From Lachnospiraceae bacterium (GTDB lineage: Bacteria; Bacillota; Clostridia; Lachnospirales; Lachnospiraceae): a stretch of DNA of 7,714 nucleotides. The DNA is taken from the NCBI GenBank assembly GCA_003447895.1, contig DLYC01000249.1, positions 1 to 7,714 of the forward strand, written 5' to 3'. The position numbers were made by a program, and so were the translations under genes. Every line of letters starts with the position of its first letter. Within the stretch, counting starts at the first letter, position 1. Below the pieces are notes generated by a model. It saw only the letters and a list, made by a program, of their open reading frames with translations, made no database searches and was not told the DNA's origin. This document shows positions 1 to 5,166 of this stretch, in pieces.

Positions 1-806
1 TCTATACGATCGCGGTCATGAAGGGGATCAAAGGAGTCTCCTGGCTGGCTAACGCCTGCATGGCGCTGTTCGGCGCACTGCTTGCCTATGTGCTGATTCT
101 GGGCGGGCAGCCGGTCTACATCATTGAGACGGGCTTTTCGGCGCTGGGCAATATGATGCAGAACTTCATCGTGCTGAGCACCTGGACGGATCCGCTTCGC
201 ACCACGAACTTCCCTCAGAATTGGACCATCTTCTTCTGGGCCTACTGGATGGTCTGGGCGGTGGCATCGCCGTTCTTTATGGGCAGCATCAGCCGCGGGC
301 GCACGGTGAAGCAGGTGATCCTGGGGACTTATATTTTCGGCGTGGCGTCCACGCTGATCTCTTTCATCATTTTGGGAAACTACGGCCTCGGCCTTCAGAT
401 GCACGGCCGCTTCGACGTGCTGGGCTTCTACGCGCAGAGCGGCGACCTGTACGCGACGGTCATTGAGGTGATCAAAACATTGCCCCTCTGGAGGATCGTC
501 CTTGTGATCCTTGTCACATCGATGATCGCTTTCTATGCGACTTCCTTCGACAGCATCACGCTGGTGGCTTCGCAGTACAGCTACCGCGAGCTCCGCGAAG
601 GGCAGGAGGCGACGAGCCGGATGAAGCTCTTTTGGGCAATCCTTCTGATCATGCTTCCCATCGCGCTGATCTTCAGCGAGGGGTCCATGAACAACCTGCA
701 GACGGTGTCGATCATCGCGGCGTTCCCGATTGGAATGGTGATCGTCCTGATCATCGCGAGCTTTATCAGGGACGCGCGGAATTATTTGGAAGAGCGTCAA
801 AATTAA
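1..806 (+). CDS. BCCT-family osmolyte/quaternary-amine transporter, C-terminal half (5' end outside window)
   Basis: The reading frame is open from base 3 and ends with TAA at 804-806, giving 267 codons. BCCT carriers are usually 500-550 residues, so about half is missing upstream and the ATG at 18 is an internal methionine. The family signature is clear: a Trp-rich segment from about base 222 (WTIFFWAYWMVW) followed by SISRGRTVKQ, the TM8 aromatic motif and the SRGR loop of BetP, OpuD and CaiT. Next come a helix ending IILGNYGL, the segment FYATSFDSITLVAS (the TxxDS region), LFWAILLIMLPIALIF, and a last helix before a short charged tail (RDARNYLEE). About six membrane helices are visible. 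Family members import betaine, choline, carnitine or related compounds by sodium or proton symport or by antiport, commonly for osmoprotection. The substrate cannot be set from this half. No terminator follows, so some read-through into the next gene is possible. Confidence 0.93.
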   Translation, partial: YTIAVMKGIKGVSWLANACMALFGALLAYVLILGGQPVYIIETGFSALGNMMQNFIVLSTWTDPLRTTNFPQNWTIFFWAYWMVWAVASPFFMGSISRGRTVKQVILGTYIFGVASTLISFIILGNYGLGLQMHGRFDVLGFYAQSGDLYATVIEVIKTLPLWRIVLVILVTSMIAFYATSFDSITLVASQYSYRELREGQEATSRMKLFWAILLIMLPIALIFSEGSMNNLQTVSIIAAFPIGMVIVLIIASFIRDARNYLEERQN

Positions 807-828
807 GTGCTCAGGCGTACTTTGATAA

Positions 829-837
829 TGTTAAAAT
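829..837 (+). promoter_or_regulatory. Extended -10 promoter candidate for the leader ORF / mutarotase transcript
   Basis: TGT at 829-831 directly precedes TAAAAT at 832-837, which matches the -10 consensus at five of six positions and carries the TGn extension. No convincing -35 is seen at 16-18 bases upstream. Extended -10 promoters often do without one. Transcription would begin near 844, just before the AGGGAG at 850-855. Confidence 0.4.
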
Positions 838-852
838 GAAGGTAGTCATAGG

Positions 853-898
853 GAGAGCGATCCATGGAGAAATCTATGGAGAGTGATCCATGCAGAAA
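853..898 (+). repeat. Imperfect 20-bp direct repeat in the mutarotase leader
   Basis: Bases 853-872 and 879-898 are the same at 18 of 20 positions, offset by 26 bases. The shared core is GATCCATG followed by (G/C)AGAAA. A third partial copy (ATGGAGA) lies between them at 876-882. This could be a local duplication or a pair of protein or RNA sites. It coincides with the possible leader ORF, so part of the similarity may come from a repeated ATG-GAG codon pair. Confidence 0.55.
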
Positions 899-914
899 CC
901 GGAAATATGGATAA
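864..914 (+). CDS. Possible 16-residue leader peptide upstream of the aldose epimerase gene
   Basis: A short ORF (MEKSMESDPCRNRKYG, TAA at 912-914) starts at ATG 864, eight bases after a good Shine-Dalgarno AGGGAG (850-855). Its stop codon overlaps the first bases of the next gene's ribosome-binding site (AAGGGGG, 913-919), the geometry expected of a translated leader that could couple translation to the downstream gene. A candidate extended -10 promoter at 829-837 would put the transcript start about 20 bases before its ATG. The peptide has no run of one amino acid that would mark classical amino-acid attenuation and no recognised family. An ORF this short with an SD can occur by chance, and part of it lies in a direct repeat. 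Alternatively the region is only untranslated leader. Confidence 0.3.
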   Translation: MEKSMESDPCRNRKYG

Positions 915-926
915 GGGGGTACACAA

Positions 927-1811
927 ATGCAGTACATAGAAAATGACCGGATCAAAGTTGCAGTCGCCGACCACGGCGCGGAGCTCTGCAGCATTTACGA
1001 CAAGAAGCGTGGCCACGAAGTGGTCTGGCAGGCCGATCCCAAGTATTGGAACCGCCACGCGCCCGTCCTCTTCCCGTTTGTCGGCAAAGTCTGCGGGGGA
1101 CAGTACCGCTACAGAGGCGTGAGTTACCCGATGGGACAGCACGGATTTGCCAGGGACATGGACTTCACGCTCGTCGGCAAAACAGAGAATTCCATCACGT
1201 ATGTCCTTCATTCCAACGAGGAGACGCTGGCCAGATATCCCTTTGAATTTGAGCTGGAGATCACCCACCGCATCGAAGGAAATAAGGTGTTCGTGGAGTG
1301 GAAGGTGACCAATCCGTCCGCGGACGAGCCGCTGTATTTTTCCATCGGCGCGCACCCGGCTTTCAACGTGCCGGTGCTCGAGGGAACGAAGAAAGATCAG
1401 TATTTTGTCGTATTTGAGGGCAAAGAAGAGCTCGAGTACGTGAATCTCGATCCCGTCGCCGAGGCGGCGGACGCGGAGCACCCGCACAAGCTGGCCCTGG
1501 ACGGCGGCTTCCTCCCGGTGACCATGGACCTGTTTGACAACGACGCCTTCATCTTCGACCACGGGCAGGTGGAGAAGGTCGCGATCCACTATCCCGACAA
1601 GACCCCTTATGTCACCATCGAGTGCAAGGGATTCCCCTCTGTCGGCGTGTGGTCCAAGCCTAAGACAGACGCTCCTTACATCTGCCTTGAGCCCTGGATC
1701 GGCCGCGTGGACAACATGGGCTTTACGGGAGAGCTCCCCGAGAAGTTTGAGGAGCAGTGCGCGCAGCCGGGGGAGAGCTTCCGGGCGGTTTACAGTATTC
1801 AGGTGGATTGA
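927..1811 (+). CDS. Aldose 1-epimerase family protein (LacX-like mutarotase)
   Basis: This 294-residue cytoplasmic protein has no signal peptide or membrane segment. It matches the LacX-type branch of the galactose mutarotase superfamily in length and in motifs: HGAELCSIYD near the N-terminus (16-25), WNRHAPVLFPFVGKV (41-55), GQHGFARDMDF (70-80), FSIGAHPAFNVP (138-149) and CLEPWIGR (253-260). By analogy with GalM-type enzymes, His72, His143 and Glu255 are the likely acid/base residues for interconverting alpha and beta anomers of an aldose, though LacX-type substrates are poorly defined. ATG 927 is chosen because AAGGGGG (913-919) sits seven bases upstream. The gene lies 120 bases after the transporter and 114 bases before the GH3 gene. 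Together with GH3 it fits sugar use: the hydrolase releases beta-anomers and this enzyme equilibrates them after import. That link is inference from adjacency. Confidence 0.9.
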   Translation: MQYIENDRIKVAVADHGAELCSIYDKKRGHEVVWQADPKYWNRHAPVLFPFVGKVCGGQYRYRGVSYPMGQHGFARDMDFTLVGKTENSITYVLHSNEETLARYPFEFELEITHRIEGNKVFVEWKVTNPSADEPLYFSIGAHPAFNVPVLEGTKKDQYFVVFEGKEELEYVNLDPVAEAADAEHPHKLALDGGFLPVTMDLFDNDAFIFDHGQVEKVAIHYPDKTPYVTIECKGFPSVGVWSKPKTDAPYICLEPWIGRVDNMGFTGELPEKFEEQCAQPGESFRAVYSIQVD

Positions 1812-1877
1812 CGGGCGGTATCTTTCATGCCACTTTTCCAACAGTTTGTGTCAAAAAATAGCGCAGGTGCAATGTTT

Positions 1878-1886
1878 TGATATAAT
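1878..1886 (+). promoter_or_regulatory. Extended -10 promoter for the GH3 gene
   Basis: A perfect TATAAT (1881-1886) is preceded by TGA (1878-1880), forming a full extended -10 element. No -35 match occurs at the usual spacing; the nearest TTGTGT (1846-1851) is 29 bases away. Transcription would begin near 1893. That gives a leader of about 33 bases carrying the strong Shine-Dalgarno AGGGAGGG (1912-1919), seven bases or so before the ATG. Confidence 0.65.
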
Positions 1887-1925
1887 TGCCTTGTAACAGT
1901 ACTTTACTTTAAGGGAGGGAAAAGT

Positions 1926-4850
1926 ATGCTATCTATTAACATGAGCGACGTTATGAACGTCATCAATTCGATCAGGTCCTACCTGATCGTGATCGGTATC
2001 ATCGTTGCTGCCGCGATCATCATCCAGATCGCCGTCAGCAAGATGGCAAAGCCGGAGAGACGTCTCATCAGAGGAACGGCGCTGATCGCGGCGGTTGCAG
2101 GAATCTGCATCTGCGTGAACATGATCTGCTCCGGGCCTATGAGCACCATGCTCGATCTGGTCAGCGGAAGCGGCACGATCAACGAGGACACCTCCAAGGA
2201 AGCCTCGGATCTGGCAATCTCGATTGCCGAGGAAGGTACAATGCTCCTTGAGAACGAGGGCGTTCTTCCTCTGGCGGAGGGCTCCAAGCTCAACGTATTC
2301 GGCTGGGCTTCCACAAATCCCATGCTGGGCGGCGGCGGCTCCGGCGCTCTGAATGAGGCTTATGACTCCGTGAGCCTTCTGCAGAGCCTGAACGACGCGG
2401 GCATCGAGACAAACAGTGAGCTGAGCGACTTCTATGTGGCTTACAAGCCTGATCGCCCGGTCTGCGGCATGTGGGCACAGGACTGGACACTGCCCGAGCC
2501 CAATGTCAGCACCTACACGGATGAAATGATGACGAATGCGAAGGCATTCTCCGACACGGCAATGGTCGTGATCTCCCGTCCCGGCGGAGAGGGCGCAGAC
2601 CTTCCCACCGATGTTCAGGCGATCATCGACGGAACCTACCAGGACGGCACAACCTACAGAGCAGCTACTTATGACGACACCCTCAATGCGGGCAATGACT
2701 GGAACGCAGGCGACCACTATCTGCAGCTGGACAACCGCGAGAAGGAAATGCTCCAGCTCGTATGCGACAATTTCGAAAAGGTCATTGTCGTCTACAACGG
2801 CTCCAACGCGTTTGAGTTCGGATTTGTTCAGGAGCACCCTCAGATCAAGGGCCTCATTTGGGCAGCACCCGGCGGACACATCGGTATGACCGCGCTCGGA
2901 GAAGTCGTATCCGGTAAGGTCAATCCTTCTGCCAAGACCGTCGACACTCTGGTCTATGACCTGAAGACGACTCCCTGGTGGAACAACTTCGGCGACTTCA
3001 ACTACACCAACATGGACGAGTTCAAGTACACTTCTGTCGGTTTCACCGGCCAGGAGTCGACTGCGATCCCTTCCTTCGTAAACTATGTGGAAGGCATCTA
3101 TGTGGGCTATCGTTTCTATGAGACAGCAGCGGTGGAAGGCCTGATCAACTACGAGCAGACTGTGCAGTATCCTTTCGGCTACGGCCTGTCCTACACGACC
3201 TTCACACAGAAGATGAGCGACATCAAGGACAACGGCGAGACCATCTCCTTCACCGTTGACGTAACCAACACAGGTTCCGTCGCTGGTAAGGACGTCGTGG
3301 AAGTTTACTCCAATCCGCCTTACACAAACGGCGGAATCGAGAAGGCATCCGCGAACCTCGTTCAGTTCGAGAAGACCGGACTTCTTGAGCCCGGCGCATC
3401 GGAGACGGTCAACGTCGAGATCAGCAAAGAAGAGCTGATGTCCTACGATGACAAGAACGCCAAGGGCTATGTCCTTGAGGCGGGCGACTATGAGATCTCC
3501 ATCAACACGGATTCTCACAACAAGATCGATTCCAGGAAATTCACAGTTGCAAAGACTGAGACCTACAGCGGCGACAACAAGCGCGCCAGCGATCTTATCA
3601 CAGCGACCAACCAGTTTGATTATGCGGCAGGCAATGTTGAGTACCTGTCCCGCGCAGACAAATTCGCTAACTATGCGGCTGCAACGGCAGCGCCCGCAAG
3701 CTTTGAGATGGCAGAAGACGCTAAGGCGACCTTCTACAATATCAGCAACTATCTGACCGCAGAGGCGACAGCGGCAGACGAAGATCCGAATGCGGAAGCG
3801 ATCACGACCGGCGCGTCCAACGGACTCAAGCTCGTCGACATGCGCGGCCTTGAAAAGGATGATCCCAAGTGGGATCAGCTGATGGATGAGATGACTCTCG
3901 ACGACATGAACGCTGTCATTTCCCTTGGCGGCTATCAGACAAACTCTGTCGAGAGCATCGGCAAGGTCCGCACAAACGACTGCGACGGCCCTGCTTCCAT
4001 CAACAACAACTTCACCGGCGTAGGCTCCATCGGATTCCCTGTCGGTGTCACGATTGCCGCTACCTGGAATAAGGATCTTGCCTACAAGTTCGGCGAGAGC
4101 ATCGGCAAGATGGCAAACGAAATGGATGTCTCCGGCTGGTACGCACCTGCTATGAACAACCACAGAACCGCCTTTGCAGGCCGTAACTTCGAGTACTACT
4201 CCGAAGATCCGGTTCTGTCCGGCTACATTGCGGCAAATGCTGTCCAGGGTTCTCAGGACAACGGCGTTTACGCTTACATGAAGCACTTTGCCCTCAATGA
4301 CCAGGAAGGCAACCGCTGCGACATGATCTGCACATGGTCCAACGAGCAGGCGATCCGTGAGATCTACCTCAAGCCTTTCGAGAAGTGTGTCAAGGAAGCC
4401 GACTGCCTCGCAGTGATGTCCTCCTTCAACTACATCGGAAACCGCTGGGCAGGCGGAAGCGCATCTCTTTGCAAGACTGTCCTTCGCGATGAGTGGGGCT
4501 TCAGAGGCTTTGTCGAGACCGACTACTTCGGCGTTTACGGTTACATGAGCGCTGACCAGGCGATCCGAAACGGCACAGACCTCATGCTGGTCAACTATCC
4601 GACAGCGACGAACGACGTGCAGTTCCGCGATACCAACGGCGCGCAGCAGGCTATGCGCACAGCGGCGAAGAACATTCTCTACGTTGTCGCGAACAGCCGT
4701 CAGTACGATCCTGCAAACCTCAACACAGGTATGGCGAAGTGGAAAGTGATCATGTATGTGGCGGACGCGATCGTGGCGCTGCTCCTTGGCGGCCTGCTGA
4801 TCAAGTTCCTCAGAAACTACAGGAAGAGAAAAGCGGGAGAGATGGTCTGA
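1926..4850 (+). CDS. Membrane-anchored glycoside hydrolase family 3 enzyme with permuted domain order (beta-glucosidase/xylosidase-like)
   Basis: This is a 974-residue GH3 enzyme with the catalytic halves in reversed order. Residues 18-36 and 51-68 are membrane helices flanking a basic loop (KMAKPERRLIRG). Residues about 95-425 are the GH3 alpha/beta-sandwich domain: EEGTMLLENEGVLPL, the GGGGSG loop, GGEGAD with the predicted acid/base Glu222, and YPFGYGLSYTTF. Residues 435-542 are the fibronectin-III-like domain (VDVTNTGSVAGKDVVEVY). A linker of about 90 residues follows. The TIM barrel spans about 640-925: DGPA with Asp687, GRNFEYYSEDP, KHFALNDQE, and predicted nucleophile Asp866 in ETDYFG, where most relatives have SDWGA. 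A last helix (941-961) and RNYRKRK end the protein. Charge distribution places the catalytic part outside the cell, tethered at both ends. KHFALNDQE argues against the NagZ branch, which has KHFPGHG. Likely substrates are beta-glucosides or beta-xylosides; the exact sugar is unknown. The start is set by the SD at 1912-1919. Confidence 0.93.
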   Translation: MLSINMSDVMNVINSIRSYLIVIGIIVAAAIIIQIAVSKMAKPERRLIRGTALIAAVAGICICVNMICSGPMSTMLDLVSGSGTINEDTSKEASDLAISIAEEGTMLLENEGVLPLAEGSKLNVFGWASTNPMLGGGGSGALNEAYDSVSLLQSLNDAGIETNSELSDFYVAYKPDRPVCGMWAQDWTLPEPNVSTYTDEMMTNAKAFSDTAMVVISRPGGEGADLPTDVQAIIDGTYQDGTTYRAATYDDTLNAGNDWNAGDHYLQLDNREKEMLQLVCDNFEKVIVVYNGSNAFEFGFVQEHPQIKGLIWAAPGGHIGMTALGEVVSGKVNPSAKTVDTLVYDLKTTPWWNNFGDFNYTNMDEFKYTSVGFTGQESTAIPSFVNYVEGIYVGYRFYETAAVEGLINYEQTVQYPFGYGLSYTTFTQKMSDIKDNGETISFTVDVTNTGSVAGKDVVEVYSNPPYTNGGIEKASANLVQFEKTGLLEPGASETVNVEISKEELMSYDDKNAKGYVLEAGDYEISINTDSHNKIDSRKFTVAKTETYSGDNKRASDLITATNQFDYAAGNVEYLSRADKFANYAAATAAPASFEMAEDAKATFYNISNYLTAEATAADEDPNAEAITTGASNGLKLVDMRGLEKDDPKWDQLMDEMTLDDMNAVISLGGYQTNSVESIGKVRTNDCDGPASINNNFTGVGSIGFPVGVTIAATWNKDLAYKFGESIGKMANEMDVSGWYAPAMNNHRTAFAGRNFEYYSEDPVLSGYIAANAVQGSQDNGVYAYMKHFALNDQEGNRCDMICTWSNEQAIREIYLKPFEKCVKEADCLAVMSSFNYIGNRWAGGSASLCKTVLRDEWGFRGFVETDYFGVYGYMSADQAIRNGTDLMLVNYPTATNDVQFRDTNGAQQAMRTAAKNILYVVANSRQYDPANLNTGMAKWKVIMYVADAIVALLLGGLLIKFLRNYRKRKAGEMV

Positions 4851-4890
4851 AAACAGTGATGGTCCGGTAATCGGAGTTCAGTTCTAAATC

Positions 4891-4931
4891 GGCTGCCGCC
4901 CTAAGAGTGATTCTTAGGGCGGCGGCCTTTT
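4891..4931 (+). terminator. Strong Rho-independent terminator after the GH3 gene
   Basis: A 12-bp perfect stem (4895-4906 with 4912-4923, loop GTGAT) extends outward by four more pairs, one of them G-U (4891-4894 with 4924-4927). It is followed by TTTT (4928-4931). It lies 40 bases after the GH3 stop codon and should end that transcript, separating it from the permease gene. Confidence 0.9.
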
Positions 4932-4959
4932 GAGTCAGAGGGACTGTCCCCCTGACTCA
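4931..4959. repeat. REP-like palindrome abutting the terminator
   Basis: TGAGTCAG (4931-4938) pairs with CTGACTCA (4952-4959), and GGGA (4940-4943) pairs with TCCC (4947-4950) around a CTG loop. One A-C mismatch (4939/4951) interrupts the stem. The arms and the GGGACtGTCCC centre resemble dispersed intergenic palindromes I recall from Clostridia and other bacteria, some of them mobilised by REP-associated (IS200-like) transposases. Only one copy is visible here and no transposase is in the window, so the repeat-family assignment is inference. Confidence 0.6.
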
Positions 4960-4979
4960 CTCCCCAATTTGCGTCGAAC

Positions 4980-4995
4980 TGTGGAATTTTCCACA
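4980..4995. promoter_or_regulatory. Inverted repeat TGTGGAA-tt-TTCCACA, possible regulator site
   Basis: A perfect 7-bp inverted repeat with a 2-base centre lies about 20 bases upstream of the -35 of the permease promoter. Its size and symmetry suit a dimeric regulator, and an upstream position would suit an activator. An eight-base palindrome ACGGCCGT (4996-5003) follows directly. No regulator is encoded in the window, so the bound protein is unknown. Confidence 0.35.
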
Positions 4996-5001
4996 ACGGC
5001 C

Positions 5002-5024
5002 GTCAAACTGGCAATTGAGTTGAC
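5002..5024. promoter_or_regulatory. Inverted repeat overlapping the permease -35, possible operator
   Basis: GTCAA (5002-5006) and TTGAC (5020-5024) form an inverted repeat that extends to GTCAAaCT / AGTTGAC if one base is bulged. It spans the -35 hexamer at 5015-5020, so a protein bound here would block RNA polymerase. GntR-family repressors commonly control lactate and carboxylate uptake genes, but the site is not assigned to any regulator. Confidence 0.3.
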
Positions 5025-5043
5025 CGACGGGATAGTCCATAAT
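5015..5043 (+). promoter_or_regulatory. Sigma-A-type promoter for the permease gene
   Basis: TTGAGT (5015-5020) and CATAAT (5038-5043) are separated by exactly 17 bases. They match the consensus hexamers at four and five of six positions. Transcription would start near 5050, giving a leader of about 117 bases with two hairpins. A weaker alternative is TTGATT (5072-5077) with TACATT (5094-5099), spacing 16. Confidence 0.55.
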
Positions 5044-5105
5044 ACCCCATGTGTAGAAAAACAGCATCAAATTGATTTTGTAACAGAATTTCGTACATTA
5101 ACCCG

Positions 5106-5127
5106 CTGTATTTTCTGCAGAATACAG
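5106..5127 (+). other. Leader hairpin 1 upstream of the permease gene
   Basis: CTGTATT (5106-5112) pairs with AATACAG (5121-5127) around an 8-base loop. The inner palindrome TTCTGCAGAA (5113-5122) offers an alternative, mutually exclusive fold. It lies in the predicted 5' untranslated region, just before the GC-rich hairpin at 5133-5151. Confidence 0.45.
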
Positions 5128-5132
5128 AAATA

Positions 5133-5151
5133 GCCGCCGGGATCCGGCGGC
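5133..5151 (+). promoter_or_regulatory. GC-rich leader hairpin next to the permease ribosome-binding site
   Basis: GCCGCCGG (5133-5140) and CCGGCGGC (5144-5151) form a perfect 8-bp stem with a GAT loop. It ends one base before the purine stretch GGAATGGAG (5152-5160) that holds the Shine-Dalgarno. No T-run follows, so it is not a simple terminator. It could stabilise the mRNA 5' end or modulate ribosome access. Confidence 0.5.
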
Positions 5152-5156
5152 GGAAT

Positions 5157-5160
5157 GGAG
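5157..5160 (+). promoter_or_regulatory. Shine-Dalgarno GGAG that fixes the permease start at 5167
   Basis: GGAG lies six bases before ATG 5167. The in-frame ATG at 5155 would overlap this element, and the only purines before it are in the 3' arm of the GC hairpin. The downstream ATG is therefore preferred, which removes four residues (MESI) from the longest ORF. Confidence 0.7.
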
Positions 5161-5166
5161 AGTATT

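Noticed and set aside
805..822. Hairpin AAGTGC / GTACTT at the BCCT stop codon as a terminator
   Set aside because: The stem is only six pairs including a G-U, and no T-run follows beyond the stem itself.
846..1841. Minus-strand ORF of 331 codons opposite the mutarotase gene
   Set aside because: It mirrors a well-supported gene and has no family motifs; a shadow of biased codon use.
1846..1910. Catabolite-repression (cre) site before the GH3 gene
   Set aside because: Parts of TGTAA-type sequence are present, but no full match to the cre consensus with its central CG was found.
1929..4286. Minus-strand ORF of 785 codons opposite the GH3 gene
   Set aside because: The plus strand encodes a clear GH3 enzyme with all motifs. 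The antisense product is rich in Cys, His, Arg and Val with no recognisable domain or helix pattern. Long antisense ORFs are expected where codon use is strongly biased and few stop codons occur in the reverse frame.
1891..5086. Shared nonamer TTGTAACAG in the GH3 leader (1891-1899) and permease leader (5078-5086)
   Set aside because: A nine-base match between two short A/T-rich leaders is near what chance allows, and the flanks do not agree well enough to define a site.
4930..5133. Plus-strand 67-codon ORF in the intergenic region
   Set aside because: It needs a TTG start inside the terminator T-run, has no SD, and translates through the REP-like palindrome, the promoter and hairpin 1.
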